64,000 bases of DNA from Paenibacillus pabuli (GTDB lineage Bacteria > Bacillota > Bacilli > Paenibacillales > Paenibacillaceae): contig NZ_CP073714.1 in NCBI RefSeq assembly GCF_023101145.1, positions 930,001-994,000 on the forward strand, read 5' to 3'. Numbering within the stretch: position 1 is the stretch's first letter; each line of letters starts with the position of its first letter. Below, piece after piece: positions 43,474-52,838 of this stretch. The notes beneath the pieces were generated by a model, which saw only the letters and a program-made list of their open reading frames with translations, was not told the origin of the DNA and did not search any database. The position numbers and the translations under genes were made by a program.

Positions 43474-43511
43474 AAACAATAGTGAGGAGGGGCTTATCCT
43501 TGCTATTGTTT
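43474..43511 (+). terminator. Intercistronic hairpin after the binding-protein gene
   Basis: AAACAATAG (43474-43482) pairs perfectly with CTATTGTTT (43503-43511), followed by CCTTTTG. A typical partial terminator or RNA-stabilising stem that lets the binding protein be made in excess over the permeases. Confidence 0.7.
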
Positions 43512-43550
43512 CCTTTTGTATCATTCACGCGGTGCAGAGGAGAGGAATAG

Positions 43551-44549
43551 ATGTTTGAATACATTTTAAAACGAATCCTGTTGGCCATTCCTGTTGTTGT
43601 TGTGATCTCCTTTATCGTCTTTTACATTATTCAATTGCCACCTGGCGATTACGTATCCTCCTACTCGGCCAAGATGTCCGCTTCCGGCGATATCATGACC
43701 CAGGCTGAGATGGATGACATGCGGGCGAATCTGGGGCTCGATCGGCCAATCTATGAACAATACTTCGTTTGGGTAAAGAAAATCATTTTGCATGGCGACT
43801 TTGGTTTCTCGTTCAACTACAACAAACCGGTGATGGCGGTGATCCAGCAGTATATGGGACTGACTTTGGTCGTCTCGCTGGTGACAATGGCCTTCCATTA
43901 TATAATCGCGATTCCGGTTGGGATCTACACGGCGGTAAAGCAGTATTCTGCGGGCGATTATTTCTTCTCAGGTCTGAGCTTTATCGGAATGGCAACGCCC
44001 AACTTTTTGTTAGCCATTATTCTCATGTTTTTTTCCTATAAGTGGTTCGGTAATCCATTGCTCGGCTTATTCTCCAACGAATACGTGAATGCGCCGTGGT
44101 CCATGGACAAGGTAAAAGACTTAATGCAGCATATGGTGATTCCGGTTATTGTTATCGGACTTTCGGGTACTGCAGATCTGATTCGGATCATGCGTGGACA
44201 AATGCTCGATGAGTTGAACAAACCGAATGTCATTACAGCCCGTGCCAAGGGCTTATCAGAGATGCAAATCCTGTTCAAGTATCCGACACGTGCAGCCTTG
44301 AATCCTATTGTGAGTACATTTGGCTGGTCACTGTCCTCCATCTTTACCGGCGCTACCATTACAGCAATCGTATTGAACCTGCCGATTCAGGGGCCAGTTA
44401 TGCATAATGCTTTGCTCGGTCAGGACATGTATCTTGCTGGAACCTTTTTATTGATCATGGCTTTGCTGACGGTTCTCGGAACACTGATTTCCGATATTTT
44501 GCTGGCTTGGCTTGATCCCAAAATACGTACAGAGTTCAGAGGATCCTAA
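43551..44549 (+). CDS. ABC transporter permease (DppB-like)
   Basis: 332 residues, six membrane helices. N-terminal MFEYILKRILLAIPVVVVIS and the cytoplasmic loop motif ITARAKGLSEMQILFKYPTRAALNPIV (EAA-type) of the DppB/OppB family. ATG 43551 has GAGGAGAGG. The stop overlaps the next start (TAATG). Confidence 0.93.
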   Translation: MFEYILKRILLAIPVVVVISFIVFYIIQLPPGDYVSSYSAKMSASGDIMTQAEMDDMRANLGLDRPIYEQYFVWVKKIILHGDFGFSFNYNKPVMAVIQQYMGLTLVVSLVTMAFHYIIAIPVGIYTAVKQYSAGDYFFSGLSFIGMATPNFLLAIILMFFSYKWFGNPLLGLFSNEYVNAPWSMDKVKDLMQHMVIPVIVIGLSGTADLIRIMRGQMLDELNKPNVITARAKGLSEMQILFKYPTRAALNPIVSTFGWSLSSIFTGATITAIVLNLPIQGPVMHNALLGQDMYLAGTFLLIMALLTVLGTLISDILLAWLDPKIRTEFRGS

Positions 44550-45697
44550 TGATGAGACCACTACCGTTATTTAAAGGTCAAAGGCCGGCAGTCCCTGTTA
44601 CAGCAGCACCCAAAGATACTGTATACAGCTCGCAGTGGCGCCTGATTTATCAGAAATTCAAGAAACACAAGTTGGCCCGGATCAGCATGTACCTTCTGGG
44701 CGCATTTTACATCATCGCACTATTCGCACAGTTTATCGCGCCGTATGGGCTGCAAAGCTATGACAGCAAATACGTGAATGCTCCGCCAATGGGATTGCGA
44801 TTTGTCGATGCGGACGGCAAGTTTCACATCAAGCCGTTTGTCTATGAATTGAAGAGCGAGCGTGACCCCGAAACATTGCGTAAAATGTTTGTCCCGGATA
44901 CCGAAAAAAAGCATTTCTTCAAGTTCTTTGTAAAGGGAGAAGAATATAAGTTTCTTGGTCTGATCCCCATGTCGACGCATTTGTTCGCTGTAGATGAGCC
45001 AGGCCGTATATTCCTGCTGGGTACGGACGGTATGGGGCGTGACCTGTTCTCCCGGATCGTGCTGGGCAGTCAAATCTCACTAAGCATCCCGCTGGTCGGC
45101 GTAGGCATTAGCTTTATTCTGGGTTTAATTATTGGAGGCATCTCCGGTTATTTTGGCGGCTGGATTGATTCCATGATACAGCGCATCATCGAAATCATCC
45201 GTTCCTTTCCGACGCTGCCATTGTGGATGGCACTGTCTGCTGCAATTCCGCCACGTATTCCGGTCGTGACCATGTATTTATACATCGTGATCATCTTCGC
45301 TTTTATTGGCTGGACCGATCTGGCACGTGTGGTCAGAGGCAAGTTCATTTCGTTGAAGAATGAAGATTATGTAATAGCTGCAAAGATCGCTGGTGTAGGG
45401 GATGCAAAGATTATTGTCAAACATCTACTGCCAGGCTTCATGAGTTATTTAGTCGTAGCGACAACCCTGGCAATTCCGAGCATGATTCTGGGTGAGACGG
45501 CTATGAGCTTTCTCGGTCTTGGCGTACGTTCGCCAGCAACCAGTTGGGGTGTGCTGCTTCAGGAGGCGCAAAAAATTGAAAATGTGGCCCTTTATCCATG
45601 GAAGCTCATTCCGCTCGCTTTTGTCATTCTGACTGTATTGACCTATAACTTCATCGGAGATGGCTTGCGTGACGCGGCAGATCCGTACAAAAAATAA
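44549..45697 (+). CDS. ABC transporter permease (DppC-like)
   Basis: 382 residues, longer than usual because of an extracytoplasmic insert (residues about 75-140, with many Lys/Phe) after the first helix. EAA loop VIAAKIAGVGDAKIIVKHLLPG; C-terminal GDGLRDAADPYKK typical of DppC. ATG 44549 overlaps the previous stop, and ATG 44552 is an alternative. Forms the channel with the preceding permease. Confidence 0.93.
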   Translation: MMRPLPLFKGQRPAVPVTAAPKDTVYSSQWRLIYQKFKKHKLARISMYLLGAFYIIALFAQFIAPYGLQSYDSKYVNAPPMGLRFVDADGKFHIKPFVYELKSERDPETLRKMFVPDTEKKHFFKFFVKGEEYKFLGLIPMSTHLFAVDEPGRIFLLGTDGMGRDLFSRIVLGSQISLSIPLVGVGISFILGLIIGGISGYFGGWIDSMIQRIIEIIRSFPTLPLWMALSAAIPPRIPVVTMYLYIVIIFAFIGWTDLARVVRGKFISLKNEDYVIAAKIAGVGDAKIIVKHLLPGFMSYLVVATTLAIPSMILGETAMSFLGLGVRSPATSWGVLLQEAQKIENVALYPWKLIPLAFVILTVLTYNFIGDGLRDAADPYKK

Positions 45698-45729
45698 TTG
45701 TCCAAATACTAGGCAAGCGAGGGGATAGC

Positions 45730-46770
45730 ATGGCAACTCAAGCTGTTGATAAGGAGCAACCTTTACTGTCCGTTCAAGACCTGAAGATTCGGATTCAGAT
45801 GGAAAATGGCGTCATGAATGCCGTGGATGGAGTCGACTTCAATATATACAAAGGCAGAACACTTGGGCTTGTGGGGGAATCGGGCTGCGGCAAAAGCCTG
45901 ACAAGCCGATCGATCATCAGTATCAATCCCAAGGAATGTGAAACAAGTGGAACAATCACTTACAATTCTGACTCGGAATCGAATCTCCATGGTCTGAATC
46001 TTTTGTCTCTTAAACCGACGGGCAAGCAGATCCGCTCCATCCGTGGCCGCAAAATCTCGATGATCTTTCAGGAGCCGATGACGGCCTTCTCACCGATGTA
46101 TACCATCGGGAATCAAATCATGGAAGCGATCCGAATTCATCAGACGAGGAATAAGAAAGAGGCCAAAAAAATCGCGTTAGAGATGCTAAGCAAAGTCGGG
46201 ATTTCCGATCAAGCCAAGCGTTTCGATCAATATCCGCATGAATTCTCGGGAGGTATGCGTCAGCGGGCGATGATCTCCATGGCATTGTCCTGTAACCCCG
46301 AAATTCTGATTGCGGATGAGCCCACGACAGCGCTCGATGTGACTATTCAGGCTCAGGTATTGGAACTTATGAAAAGCCTGCAGGCGGAGTTTGGCATGGC
46401 CATTCTGCTGGTGACCCATGATCTGGGTATTATCGCCGAGATGTGTGATGAGGTTGCGGTGATGTACCTTGGAAGAATTGTTGAGCAGGCACCGATGAGG
46501 GAAATCTTCAACAATCCGAAGCATCCCTACACGAAAGGGTTACTTAAATCGATGCCCAGGCTGGGAGGGAATAAAAGTAAACGGCTGGATTCCATCGAAG
46601 GTTCCGTTCCGATGCCGGTCAACATGCCTCCGATGTGCGGATTCTATGATCGCTGCAAGGACAGGATTGAAGGCGTATGTAATCAACAAGCTGTACCGAA
46701 AACCGCGATTTCCGACCAGCATATGGTCAGATGTTTCTTGTACGCGGACCAGAGAGAAGGAGAAGCATAA
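45730..46770 (+). CDS. ABC transporter ATP-binding protein (DppD-like)
   Basis: 346 residues. Walker A GESGCGKS, signature FSGGMRQR, Walker B ILIADEPTTALD, His switch VTHDLG. The C-terminal oligopeptide-type extension carries cysteines (CGFYDRCKDRIEGVCNQ) that in relatives bind an Fe-S cluster. ATG 45730 has GAGGGG. The stop overlaps the next start (TAATG). Confidence 0.94.
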   Translation: MATQAVDKEQPLLSVQDLKIRIQMENGVMNAVDGVDFNIYKGRTLGLVGESGCGKSLTSRSIISINPKECETSGTITYNSDSESNLHGLNLLSLKPTGKQIRSIRGRKISMIFQEPMTAFSPMYTIGNQIMEAIRIHQTRNKKEAKKIALEMLSKVGISDQAKRFDQYPHEFSGGMRQRAMISMALSCNPEILIADEPTTALDVTIQAQVLELMKSLQAEFGMAILLVTHDLGIIAEMCDEVAVMYLGRIVEQAPMREIFNNPKHPYTKGLLKSMPRLGGNKSKRLDSIEGSVPMPVNMPPMCGFYDRCKDRIEGVCNQQAVPKTAISDQHMVRCFLYADQREGEA

Positions 46771-47816
46771 TGACCAAACCCATTCTTGAAGTCCTCAACC
46801 TGAACAAAAGCTTTCAGGTCAAATCCAAAAAAGCCCTGTTCAAAAAGCCAAACCCCATTCATATTCTAAACGAAATTTCATTTGAACTCCTTGAAGGGGA
46901 GACGCTCAGTATTGTCGGCGAATCAGGGTGTGGAAAAACAACGCTCGGACGCTGTATCGTCAGAGGTGTGGATGCTTCTTCAGGCAGTGTAGTCTACCAT
47001 GCGGAAGATGGAAAAGAAGTGAATTACCTTAACTTGAAGGGCAAAGAGATTAAGGCGTATCGCAAGGATATCCAGATGATTTTTCAGGACCCGTATTCCT
47101 CACTGAGCCCCCGGATGAGCGTATTCGATATTATCGCCGAACCGTTGATTGCGAACTTTAAGCTGAGCAGGACTGAGGTTGAAGCGAAGGTGATGGAGAT
47201 TGCCGAGAAAACAGGTCTGAATGTGAGTTACCTGAAGCGATATCCGCATGCATTTTCGGGCGGACAGCGGCAGCGGATAGCCATTGCTCGTGCGCTTATT
47301 ACACAGCCCAGACTGATTGTCTGTGATGAAGCGGTCTCCGCGCTGGATGTATCGATTCAGGCTCAGATTATCAATCTTCTCAAAGATTTGCAGGAGCAAT
47401 TCAAGATCACATATATCTTCATCTCGCATGATCTTTCCATCGTACAGAACATTTCCGACCGAGTAGCGGTTATGCATCTGGGCAGAATTGTGGAACTGGC
47501 GACAACGGAATCATTGTTCTCGAATCCTCAGCATCCCTATACGGAGGCGCTAATGTCAGCCGTGCCCCAACCGAATCCGGATTTTAAAAAAGAACGAATT
47601 ATACTGGAGGGGGAAGTACCGAATCCGGCCAATCCGCCAAGCGGCTGTCATTTTCATCCCAGATGCTCGTATAAGACGGATAAATGTATCCAGCACGTTC
47701 CTGAACTCCGTGAAGTAGGATATAATCATTTTGCTGCCTGTCATTATGCAGAGCAGCTTCAGCTTCGCGGCGTTCCAATCGAGACTGAGGATGAAGTTCA
47801 ATCCAGGACATCTTAA
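46770..47816 (+). CDS. ABC transporter ATP-binding protein (DppF-like)
   Basis: 348 residues. Walker A GESGCGKTT, signature FSGGQRQRIAIARAL, Walker B LIVCDEAVSALD, His switch ISHDLS, and the C-terminal Cys-rich extension (GCHFHPRCSYKTDKCIQ). ATG 46770 has AGAAGGAGAAG; the frame is open upstream inside the previous gene only by chance. Pairs with the preceding ATPase. Confidence 0.94.
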   Translation: MTKPILEVLNLNKSFQVKSKKALFKKPNPIHILNEISFELLEGETLSIVGESGCGKTTLGRCIVRGVDASSGSVVYHAEDGKEVNYLNLKGKEIKAYRKDIQMIFQDPYSSLSPRMSVFDIIAEPLIANFKLSRTEVEAKVMEIAEKTGLNVSYLKRYPHAFSGGQRQRIAIARALITQPRLIVCDEAVSALDVSIQAQIINLLKDLQEQFKITYIFISHDLSIVQNISDRVAVMHLGRIVELATTESLFSNPQHPYTEALMSAVPQPNPDFKKERIILEGEVPNPANPPSGCHFHPRCSYKTDKCIQHVPELREVGYNHFAACHYAEQLQLRGVPIETEDEVQSRTS

Positions 47817-47903
47817 CCATCGACATGAACCTGACGATACCATCAGTCATCTTTGAACTCGCGAGGACGAAATCGAACTAGTGTTGAGGAGAGGTTGTTC
47901 CTA

Positions 47904-48935
47904 ATGGCAAAGATTGATGATGTAGCCCGTCTGGCGGGTGTATCCAAGGGAACGGTATCTAACGTATTCAGCCAGAAAAGGCCTACGAGCAAAAAGGTAA
48001 CCGAGAAAGTGCTGCAAATTTCGAAGGAATTGAATTACGTGCCGAATCATATTGCAAGAAGCTTGGTCACCAAGAAAACAATGGCGATCGGGCTTACGAT
48101 TCCGCACGGCAAATTCTTTTTCAGCGTGTTCCATAATCAGTTTATCAATGGTGTCATTCTGGAAGCTTCCAATTACGGATATCGGGTGCTTCTGGACATG
48201 ATTGCTGCCGAAGAGGTGAAGACACCTTCACTTGCGAGCTATCCTATTGACGGTGCCATTGTGCTGGGACCTACAGAAGAGGATGACCGGATCAATCTGC
48301 TGTATCAGCATGACATTCCGTTTGTCACGATTGGCAAAATCATTAACAAGGGACTTCAGGGTGTATCTACCGTCAATAATGATAATAGACAGGTCATGCG
48401 CGATATTTGCGATTATTTGCTTGGACTGGGTCATCGGAACATCATGTTCCTGAACGCCGGGGAGCAGATGACTGTTTCCATTGAACGGTCGGAAGAGTTC
48501 GTCCGTGTGCTGCAGGAGCATGGTGTGATGATTCAGCCTGGAATGATTCATTATAAACCGGGTATTCATTCAGACAAGTATATTAAATATGGCTATGACG
48601 AGACACTTCATAATGTGAAGAATCCTATGGGCAGAGTTACGGCAATTATTGCAGATGACGATCGTACTGCATTTAGCGCACTTAATGCCATCAACGACGC
48701 GGGTCTTCGTGTGCCGGAAGATATCTCTTTGTTTGTCATCTGCGGTGATCAGTCCATGATGCACCAGGTAAGGCCTTCATTGACGGGAATGGATCTGCAA
48801 CCATCTGAGCTGGGTGTTCAGTCGGTAAGGCTGCTTATGCATAAGCTCGGTATTCTGGAGGGATCGTACGAGAATAACAGGATCGTGCCTAGCAAAATAA
48901 TAGAAAGAAACTCTTGTGCCTCGATCAAGAATTAG
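47904..48935 (+). CDS. LacI family transcriptional regulator of the importer operon
   Basis: 343 residues. DNA-binding head IDDVARLAGVSKGTVSNVFSQKRPTSKKVTEKVLQISKELNYVPNHIARSL, then a sugar-binding core (GAIVLGPTEEDDRINLLYQHDIPFVTIG, GHRNIMFLNAGEQM, TAIIADDDRTAFSALNAI). ATG 47904 has GAGAGG. It is last in the operon, 88 bases after the second ATPase, so it should regulate its own synthesis via the two palindromes at 41.3-41.4 kb. Confidence 0.93.
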   Translation: MAKIDDVARLAGVSKGTVSNVFSQKRPTSKKVTEKVLQISKELNYVPNHIARSLVTKKTMAIGLTIPHGKFFFSVFHNQFINGVILEASNYGYRVLLDMIAAEEVKTPSLASYPIDGAIVLGPTEEDDRINLLYQHDIPFVTIGKIINKGLQGVSTVNNDNRQVMRDICDYLLGLGHRNIMFLNAGEQMTVSIERSEEFVRVLQEHGVMIQPGMIHYKPGIHSDKYIKYGYDETLHNVKNPMGRVTAIIADDDRTAFSALNAINDAGLRVPEDISLFVICGDQSMMHQVRPSLTGMDLQPSELGVQSVRLLMHKLGILEGSYENNRIVPSKIIERNSCASIKN

Positions 48936-48968
48936 CAAGAATGAGTTTCGGATGTCGTGAGGTTAAAT

Positions 48969-49472
48969 ATGATAACGTTTACATCCTGGGTGGGCAACTC
49001 TATACCTTTTGAATATTATGTTCGAATTCTAATCAGTGCTGTGCTCGGGCTGTTAATCGGATTTGATCGGACCCATAAGAACAAACCGGCAGGCGTAAAG
49101 ACGTATACATTTGTTACGGTCGCTTCTGCACTCATTACAATCGTATCCATTGAGAGTGTTGAAGTGTACGGACAACTGCACAACCGAACGATGATGGACC
49201 CGATGCGTTTGGCGGCTCAAATTGTCTCGGGCCTTGGTTTTCTCGGAGCAGGACTCATTATGAAGGCCGGATTTGAAGTGAAAGGTTTGACATCGGCAGC
49301 AATGATCCTATTTGCAGGTGGAGTCGGTATTGGTACGGGCGCTGGTTTCTACGGAATTGTGACCTTTTCGATGGCGGTGGCTTTCTTTTTCATCCGGGTT
49401 GGGGGTTGGATTGAGAAGTGGGAGCACAAGAAGCTGGTGGCAAAGGAAGAAAAGAAGGACTTGAGTGCTTAA
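48969..49472 (+). CDS. MgtC/SapB family membrane protein
   Basis: 167 residues, four to five membrane helices with the MgtC signature LGLLIGFDRTHKNKPAGVKTYTFVTVASALIT and QIVSGLGFLGAGLIMKAG. Related proteins modulate F-type ATPase or adaptation to low magnesium. No C-terminal ACT-like domain, so it is the short type. ATG 48969 has GAGG six bases before; GTG 48957 is an alternative. Confidence 0.9.
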   Translation: MITFTSWVGNSIPFEYYVRILISAVLGLLIGFDRTHKNKPAGVKTYTFVTVASALITIVSIESVEVYGQLHNRTMMDPMRLAAQIVSGLGFLGAGLIMKAGFEVKGLTSAAMILFAGGVGIGTGAGFYGIVTFSMAVAFFFIRVGGWIEKWEHKKLVAKEEKKDLSA

Positions 49473-49496
49473 ACGATTGAGTATTTTCTGCAAACG

Positions 49497-49538
49497 AATA
49501 AGCGTATTCGATGGAAAGCTTTGAATACGCTTATTTAT
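49497..49538 (+). terminator. Terminator after the mgtC-like gene
   Basis: AATAAGCGTATTC pairs perfectly with GAATACGCTTATT (13 bp), followed by TATTC. Probably bidirectional with the DUF6366 gene. Confidence 0.85.
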
Positions 49539-49576
49539 TCAAGTTGTGAAGAATGCATAGTTATCCCTATCCTTAT

Positions 49577-49789
49577 TTAAAACACTAATTTATAAATTAC
49601 ATACCCTATTACCAATAATATAATGAGGATTCCAGTACCTTTCCATCCCAAACCGCCAACTAAATCTGCGAAGCTTCCAAATTGAGCACGATTTATGCCA
49701 TCACCGAACGTACCCACCGGGTTTCCCTTTAGTTCTTCTTGTCTCAAACGTTCTCTTTTTTGTTCGGGTGTTTCTTCTCGAAAATCCAT
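49577..49789 (-). CDS. DUF6366 small membrane protein
   Basis: 70 residues: ETPEQKRERLRQEELKGNPV, GDGINRAQFGSFADLVGGLG, WKGTGILIILLVIGYVIYKL. This is the DUF6366 pattern: a charged N-terminal half then one C-terminal membrane helix. Function unknown. ATG 49789 has GGGGTGG. It lies 17 bases downstream of the 168-residue gene, so probably shares its mRNA. Confidence 0.8.
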   Translation of the reverse strand: MDFREETPEQKRERLRQEELKGNPVGTFGDGINRAQFGSFADLVGGLGWKGTGILIILLVIGYVIYKLVF

Positions 49790-49806
49790 GTAACCACCCC
49801 CGAGAT

Positions 49807-50313
49807 TTAATTTTTATGGTAAACAGAACCTATATTCAAAAAGAGCACAGGTGATCCGAAGTAAGTCAGGAACGCTTTGTGCTCTTTGCTGTATTCAAAT
49901 GATGTAGGAGTTATGGTTCGATAACTAAGATCAAAATTGGGTTCGCACATATAGTCGATCGGGTATAGATCATCTCTCGCCGAGATTAATGCACGAAGGT
50001 GCAGGTAGCGATGATGAGGCTGTTCCACAACACCACCGACAGAATAGGGGACAAGTTCGGCTACAACAAAAACATCATCTGCATGGTTACATTTGAAGAT
50101 CACGTTGTTTGGGTTACACACTTCTTCCATATAACCGTAGGTCATGACATGGAAGGAACGTGCTTTCCAATTCGTCTTAATCACTTTATAGGACTGCGTC
50201 CGCACAAGATCAAGATAACGCTCCAGTGCAAAGGTATGCTCGAACTGAGTGATGTACCCCTTTTTATCCACATCAATCGTAAATTCCACAAAGCTGAAGG
50301 TCAATTGACCCAA
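49807..50313 (-). CDS. Conserved-looking protein of unknown function
   Basis: 168 residues, no signal peptide, mixed alpha/beta with many aromatic residues (VDKKGYITQFEHTFALERYL, KARSFHVMTYGYMEEVCNPN, RYLHLRALISARDDLYPIDY). I recognise no family. The only start consistent with the frame is TTG 50313 after GGGAG: the codon before it is a stop, and the nearby ATG is in another frame. A slightly damaged start is possible. Confidence 0.6.
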   Translation of the reverse strand: MGQLTFSFVEFTIDVDKKGYITQFEHTFALERYLDLVRTQSYKVIKTNWKARSFHVMTYGYMEEVCNPNNVIFKCNHADDVFVVAELVPYSVGGVVEQPHHRYLHLRALISARDDLYPIDYMCEPNFDLSYRTITPTSFEYSKEHKAFLTYFGSPVLFLNIGSVYHKN

Positions 50314-50512
50314 TCATGCTCCCGGGGAAGCCGGGACTGCAACTTATTCGCATAGTCATCTCCTTCGTTGTTAGTTAATCATTAGACGAAAGAATGAAGG
50401 TAAAGTTGCTCCAGAATTAGGAAATGGAGGCTGGATGTGAATGAACCTATTTCCAATCGTCTTGCTCTTTTGATACAGTATCTATAGTAAAACCCGGGAG
50501 GGTATATTGAAT

Positions 50513-51187
50513 ATGGAACAATCGCTTCAGGAACTGCTGCGCAATGCGCGTGCGGAGGAGAATACCTTTTTGTACATGCTGCACGAAGAAGCGCGCGTCG
50601 ACCAGTTGTTATTCTGGAAGTATGTGAACAGTATTGTGGAATTGACCCGTCTCACCGCGAACCAGCCGTTGGATCGGGAAATGGCGAGCGCCGTTAGCTT
50701 CACGTATTCCAAAATCATGGAGCATCTGCAATGGCATCATTCGGATCGTGACGTGTACGAGATCCAACAGTTTCCCTATGAATATGCAAATCTCATGGTG
50801 GATCGTCTGGGCAGAGTGGTTGATGGTTTCTTTAAGGGCATCGTGCTGGAAGAAGAGAGGTTTGACGAGGATCTTCCTAATCCGGCCTCCACAGGGGAAA
50901 TGGCAGAAGAGCAACCAGCCGTTCTGCAGCTGGGTTATTATAAACAAAATACGAATGTGCACGCTATCGGTTTCCGAGAGGAAGATGGGACGTACCGAAT
51001 TGTTTTGAATGAAGAAGAGGATCGGGAGCTTTTTGATTCCAAGCTGAGCCGCCGAGAGGTGGAGGGAACGTATCTCTTCATGGCTCCGGATGCCAGCAGC
51101 GCTCACCAATTATTTCATGAATGGGTGATGGGTAACCACACTCCATATCGTTCTGCACTTAATCTGCCTTCAGAAGATGTTGTATAG
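50513..51187 (+). CDS. Protein of unknown function
   Basis: 224 residues, acidic, two-part. An N-terminal helical region (residues 1-110, with TYSKIMEHLQWHHSDRDVYE) and a C-terminal alpha/beta region (LQLGYYKQNTNVHAIGFREE, LFMAPDASSAHQLFHEWVMG). No signal or membrane segment. Not recognised. ATG 50513 has GGGAGGG 11 bases before; the TTG six bases earlier is an alternative. It is followed 40 bases later by the GyrI-like gene, likely the same operon. Confidence 0.7.
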   Translation: MEQSLQELLRNARAEENTFLYMLHEEARVDQLLFWKYVNSIVELTRLTANQPLDREMASAVSFTYSKIMEHLQWHHSDRDVYEIQQFPYEYANLMVDRLGRVVDGFFKGIVLEEERFDEDLPNPASTGEMAEEQPAVLQLGYYKQNTNVHAIGFREEDGTYRIVLNEEEDRELFDSKLSRREVEGTYLFMAPDASSAHQLFHEWVMGNHTPYRSALNLPSEDVV

Positions 51188-51227
51188 CCAACTAAATAAT
51201 TCGTTCATTCTAAAAGGAGCCCATTCC

Positions 51228-51707
51228 ATGAATGTGAATGATTACCTGATTGAACAGCAGTCTCTAACTTTCGTAGGCATTAAAAGGACATTCTCTTGTG
51301 TGGATGGCGAGAATTTGAGAGAGATTCCAAAGATGTGGCAGGAAGCTTTGTCGGACGGAATAGAAGATCGTTTAAACGAGTTTAATAACGGGGCCGTATC
51401 CGGTTTGGTCGGCATCTGTGTAGACCAGAGGGAACTGCACAGTGATCAAATGGAGTACTGGATCGCAACCTCACACTCCGGGGAAGTACCTGAGGGTTTG
51501 TTTTCAATCGAGCTTCCCACGTCGAACTGGATGGTGTTCGAAGCCGAACAACTGGCCCCAGAAGAGATACAGCGGTTGTGGAAATATATTATGAGCGAAT
51601 GGTTCGGAGCCACCCCATACAAACACGCGGGAATTCCGGAACTTGAGGTGTACAGAGGTCAGGGTCTTCCTCCTCAAGTATGGATACCTGTTAAATCCTT
51701 GTCGTGA
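51228..51707 (+). CDS. GyrI-like small-molecule-binding / AraC effector-binding domain protein
   Basis: 159 residues: SLTFVGIKRTFSCVDGENLREIPKMWQEAL, GLVGICVDQRELHSDQMEYW, GLFSIELPTSNWMVFEAEQL, QRLWKYIMSEWF. This is the stand-alone GyrI-like / Bact_transcription-effector domain seen without DNA-binding part. It may bind hydrophobic ligands. ATG 51228 has AAAAGGAG. Confidence 0.85.
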   Translation: MNVNDYLIEQQSLTFVGIKRTFSCVDGENLREIPKMWQEALSDGIEDRLNEFNNGAVSGLVGICVDQRELHSDQMEYWIATSHSGEVPEGLFSIELPTSNWMVFEAEQLAPEEIQRLWKYIMSEWFGATPYKHAGIPELEVYRGQGLPPQVWIPVKSLS

Positions 51708-51720
51708 GTGATTTGAACCG

Positions 51721-51791
51721 ATAACAGCGATCGAAAGGTTGTTCTGTATCGGAGTGGCAAGTGTAAATAATCTTTAGTTCAATTTATATAG
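51721..51791. mobile_element. Partial copy (right end) of a MITE-like element
   Basis: 71 bases closely matching the right end of the element at 52839-53069: ATAACAGCGAT…, GTTCTGT…ATCGGAGTG…, GTGTAAATAATCTTTAGTTC and TTATATAG at the tip. The rest of the element is missing. It lies just after the GyrI-like gene and before the SUKH gene, in direct orientation relative to the full copy. Confidence 0.7.
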
Positions 51792-51848
51792 TACAAGAGG
51801 GTTTACTCATCATAGCTGCATCATGTTCGACTCATTAGGAGGCTTAAT

Positions 51849-52292
51849 ATGTTATCCAATAAAGTGATTGATTATTGTCAAAATCAAGGCTGGTGGCATG
51901 AAGATGTGCCAGTAGAGTATGAAGAAGCTTTACGTAAACTGGGTATTGATCTTGAATCTGATTTTGCACAGTTTTATTTGCATGCTGATGATGGTCCGAC
52001 CTTTTACAGCAGACATCAGGAGATTTATCAGATCTGCTGGGTTATGGAAAATACCGTATATTTGGAGGACATGACGGTGGCTCAGCTCACGTTGGGGTTG
52101 CCTGAAGCCTACATACCGCTGGACAGCTTCGAGGGCGAAGGTGGATTCTTTTATAACCGCCAAACGGGAGACGTGGTTCTGGTGGAGCTTGGTGAATCGA
52201 TCGAACGTTTTCTGAGCGGTGAAAGTACACCGCAGTGGGCGAACTTCAATAACTTTCTGGAGTGGTATTTCGAACTGGAGGAGGCTGCGTAA
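51849..52292 (+). CDS. SMI1/KNR4 (SUKH) family protein, possible orphan immunity protein
   Basis: 147 residues with a SUKH-like pattern: YEEALRKLGIDLESDFAQFYLHADDGP, ICWVMENTVYL, LPEAYIPLDSFEGEGGFFYN and a C-terminal aromatic helix (WANFNNFLEWYFELEE). Many SUKH proteins neutralise polymorphic nuclease toxins, but no toxin gene is next to it. The stop overlaps the TPR gene start (TAATG), so they are translationally coupled. The pair lies between two copies of the MITE-like element. Confidence 0.72.
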   Translation: MLSNKVIDYCQNQGWWHEDVPVEYEEALRKLGIDLESDFAQFYLHADDGPTFYSRHQEIYQICWVMENTVYLEDMTVAQLTLGLPEAYIPLDSFEGEGGFFYNRQTGDVVLVELGESIERFLSGESTPQWANFNNFLEWYFELEEAA

Positions 52293-52738
52293 TGAAGGAA
52301 CTGGCACCGGAATATCATGAATTGGAGAGTGCCATTATCGAAACGGTAGAAGCAGGCAATGCTCTGGATGAAACTCAGCAGCATGAGCAAGCCCTGATCT
52401 ATTATGATCAGGCTTGGGGGATGCTGCCTGAGCCGAAGACGGACTGGGAAATCGCAAGCTGGATCGCTTCCTGTCACGTAAATGCACATATGGCCCTGGA
52501 GCAGAACGCGCTTGCGAAGCCGTGGGCTGAAATAGCACTGCAAACGCGAGGTTCGGATATTAATACCGGGCCGTGGATTGAACTGGGGATAGTCTGCATG
52601 AGGCTAGAGCAGCATGATGAGGCTTTTGCTAATTTGGACCTGGCGTATGCATATGGCAAGGAAAGAGCATTTCAAGGCAGCCCGCGTGACGTTTTGCAAT
52701 ATTATAAGGAACAGAAGGCGAAGCGTGAACAAAACTGA
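52292..52738 (+). CDS. TPR-like protein coupled to the SUKH gene
   Basis: 148 residues, all helical, with TPR-like repeats (ALIYYDQAWGMLPEPKTDWE, WIASCHVNAHMALEQNALAK, GIVCMRLEQHDEAFANLDLA). No other domain. Begins at ATG 52292 overlapping the SUKH stop. Probably a protein-interaction partner of the SUKH product. A terminator follows. Confidence 0.75.
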   Translation: MKELAPEYHELESAIIETVEAGNALDETQQHEQALIYYDQAWGMLPEPKTDWEIASWIASCHVNAHMALEQNALAKPWAEIALQTRGSDINTGPWIELGIVCMRLEQHDEAFANLDLAYAYGKERAFQGSPRDVLQYYKEQKAKREQN

Positions 52739-52756
52739 TTCCATTTTTATTGGATT

Positions 52757-52809
52757 AAAAAAAGGGTACCCTGTCTGCCAGATCATTGGCTGTGGGGTAC
52801 CCTTTTTTT
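52757..52809 (+). terminator. Strong terminator after the SUKH/TPR pair
   Basis: AAAAAAAGGGTACCC and GGGTACCCTTTTTTT arms, perfect, bidirectional in form. Confidence 0.9.
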
Positions 52810-52838
52810 CGACTTTATATAGATGAATGATCCTTCAT

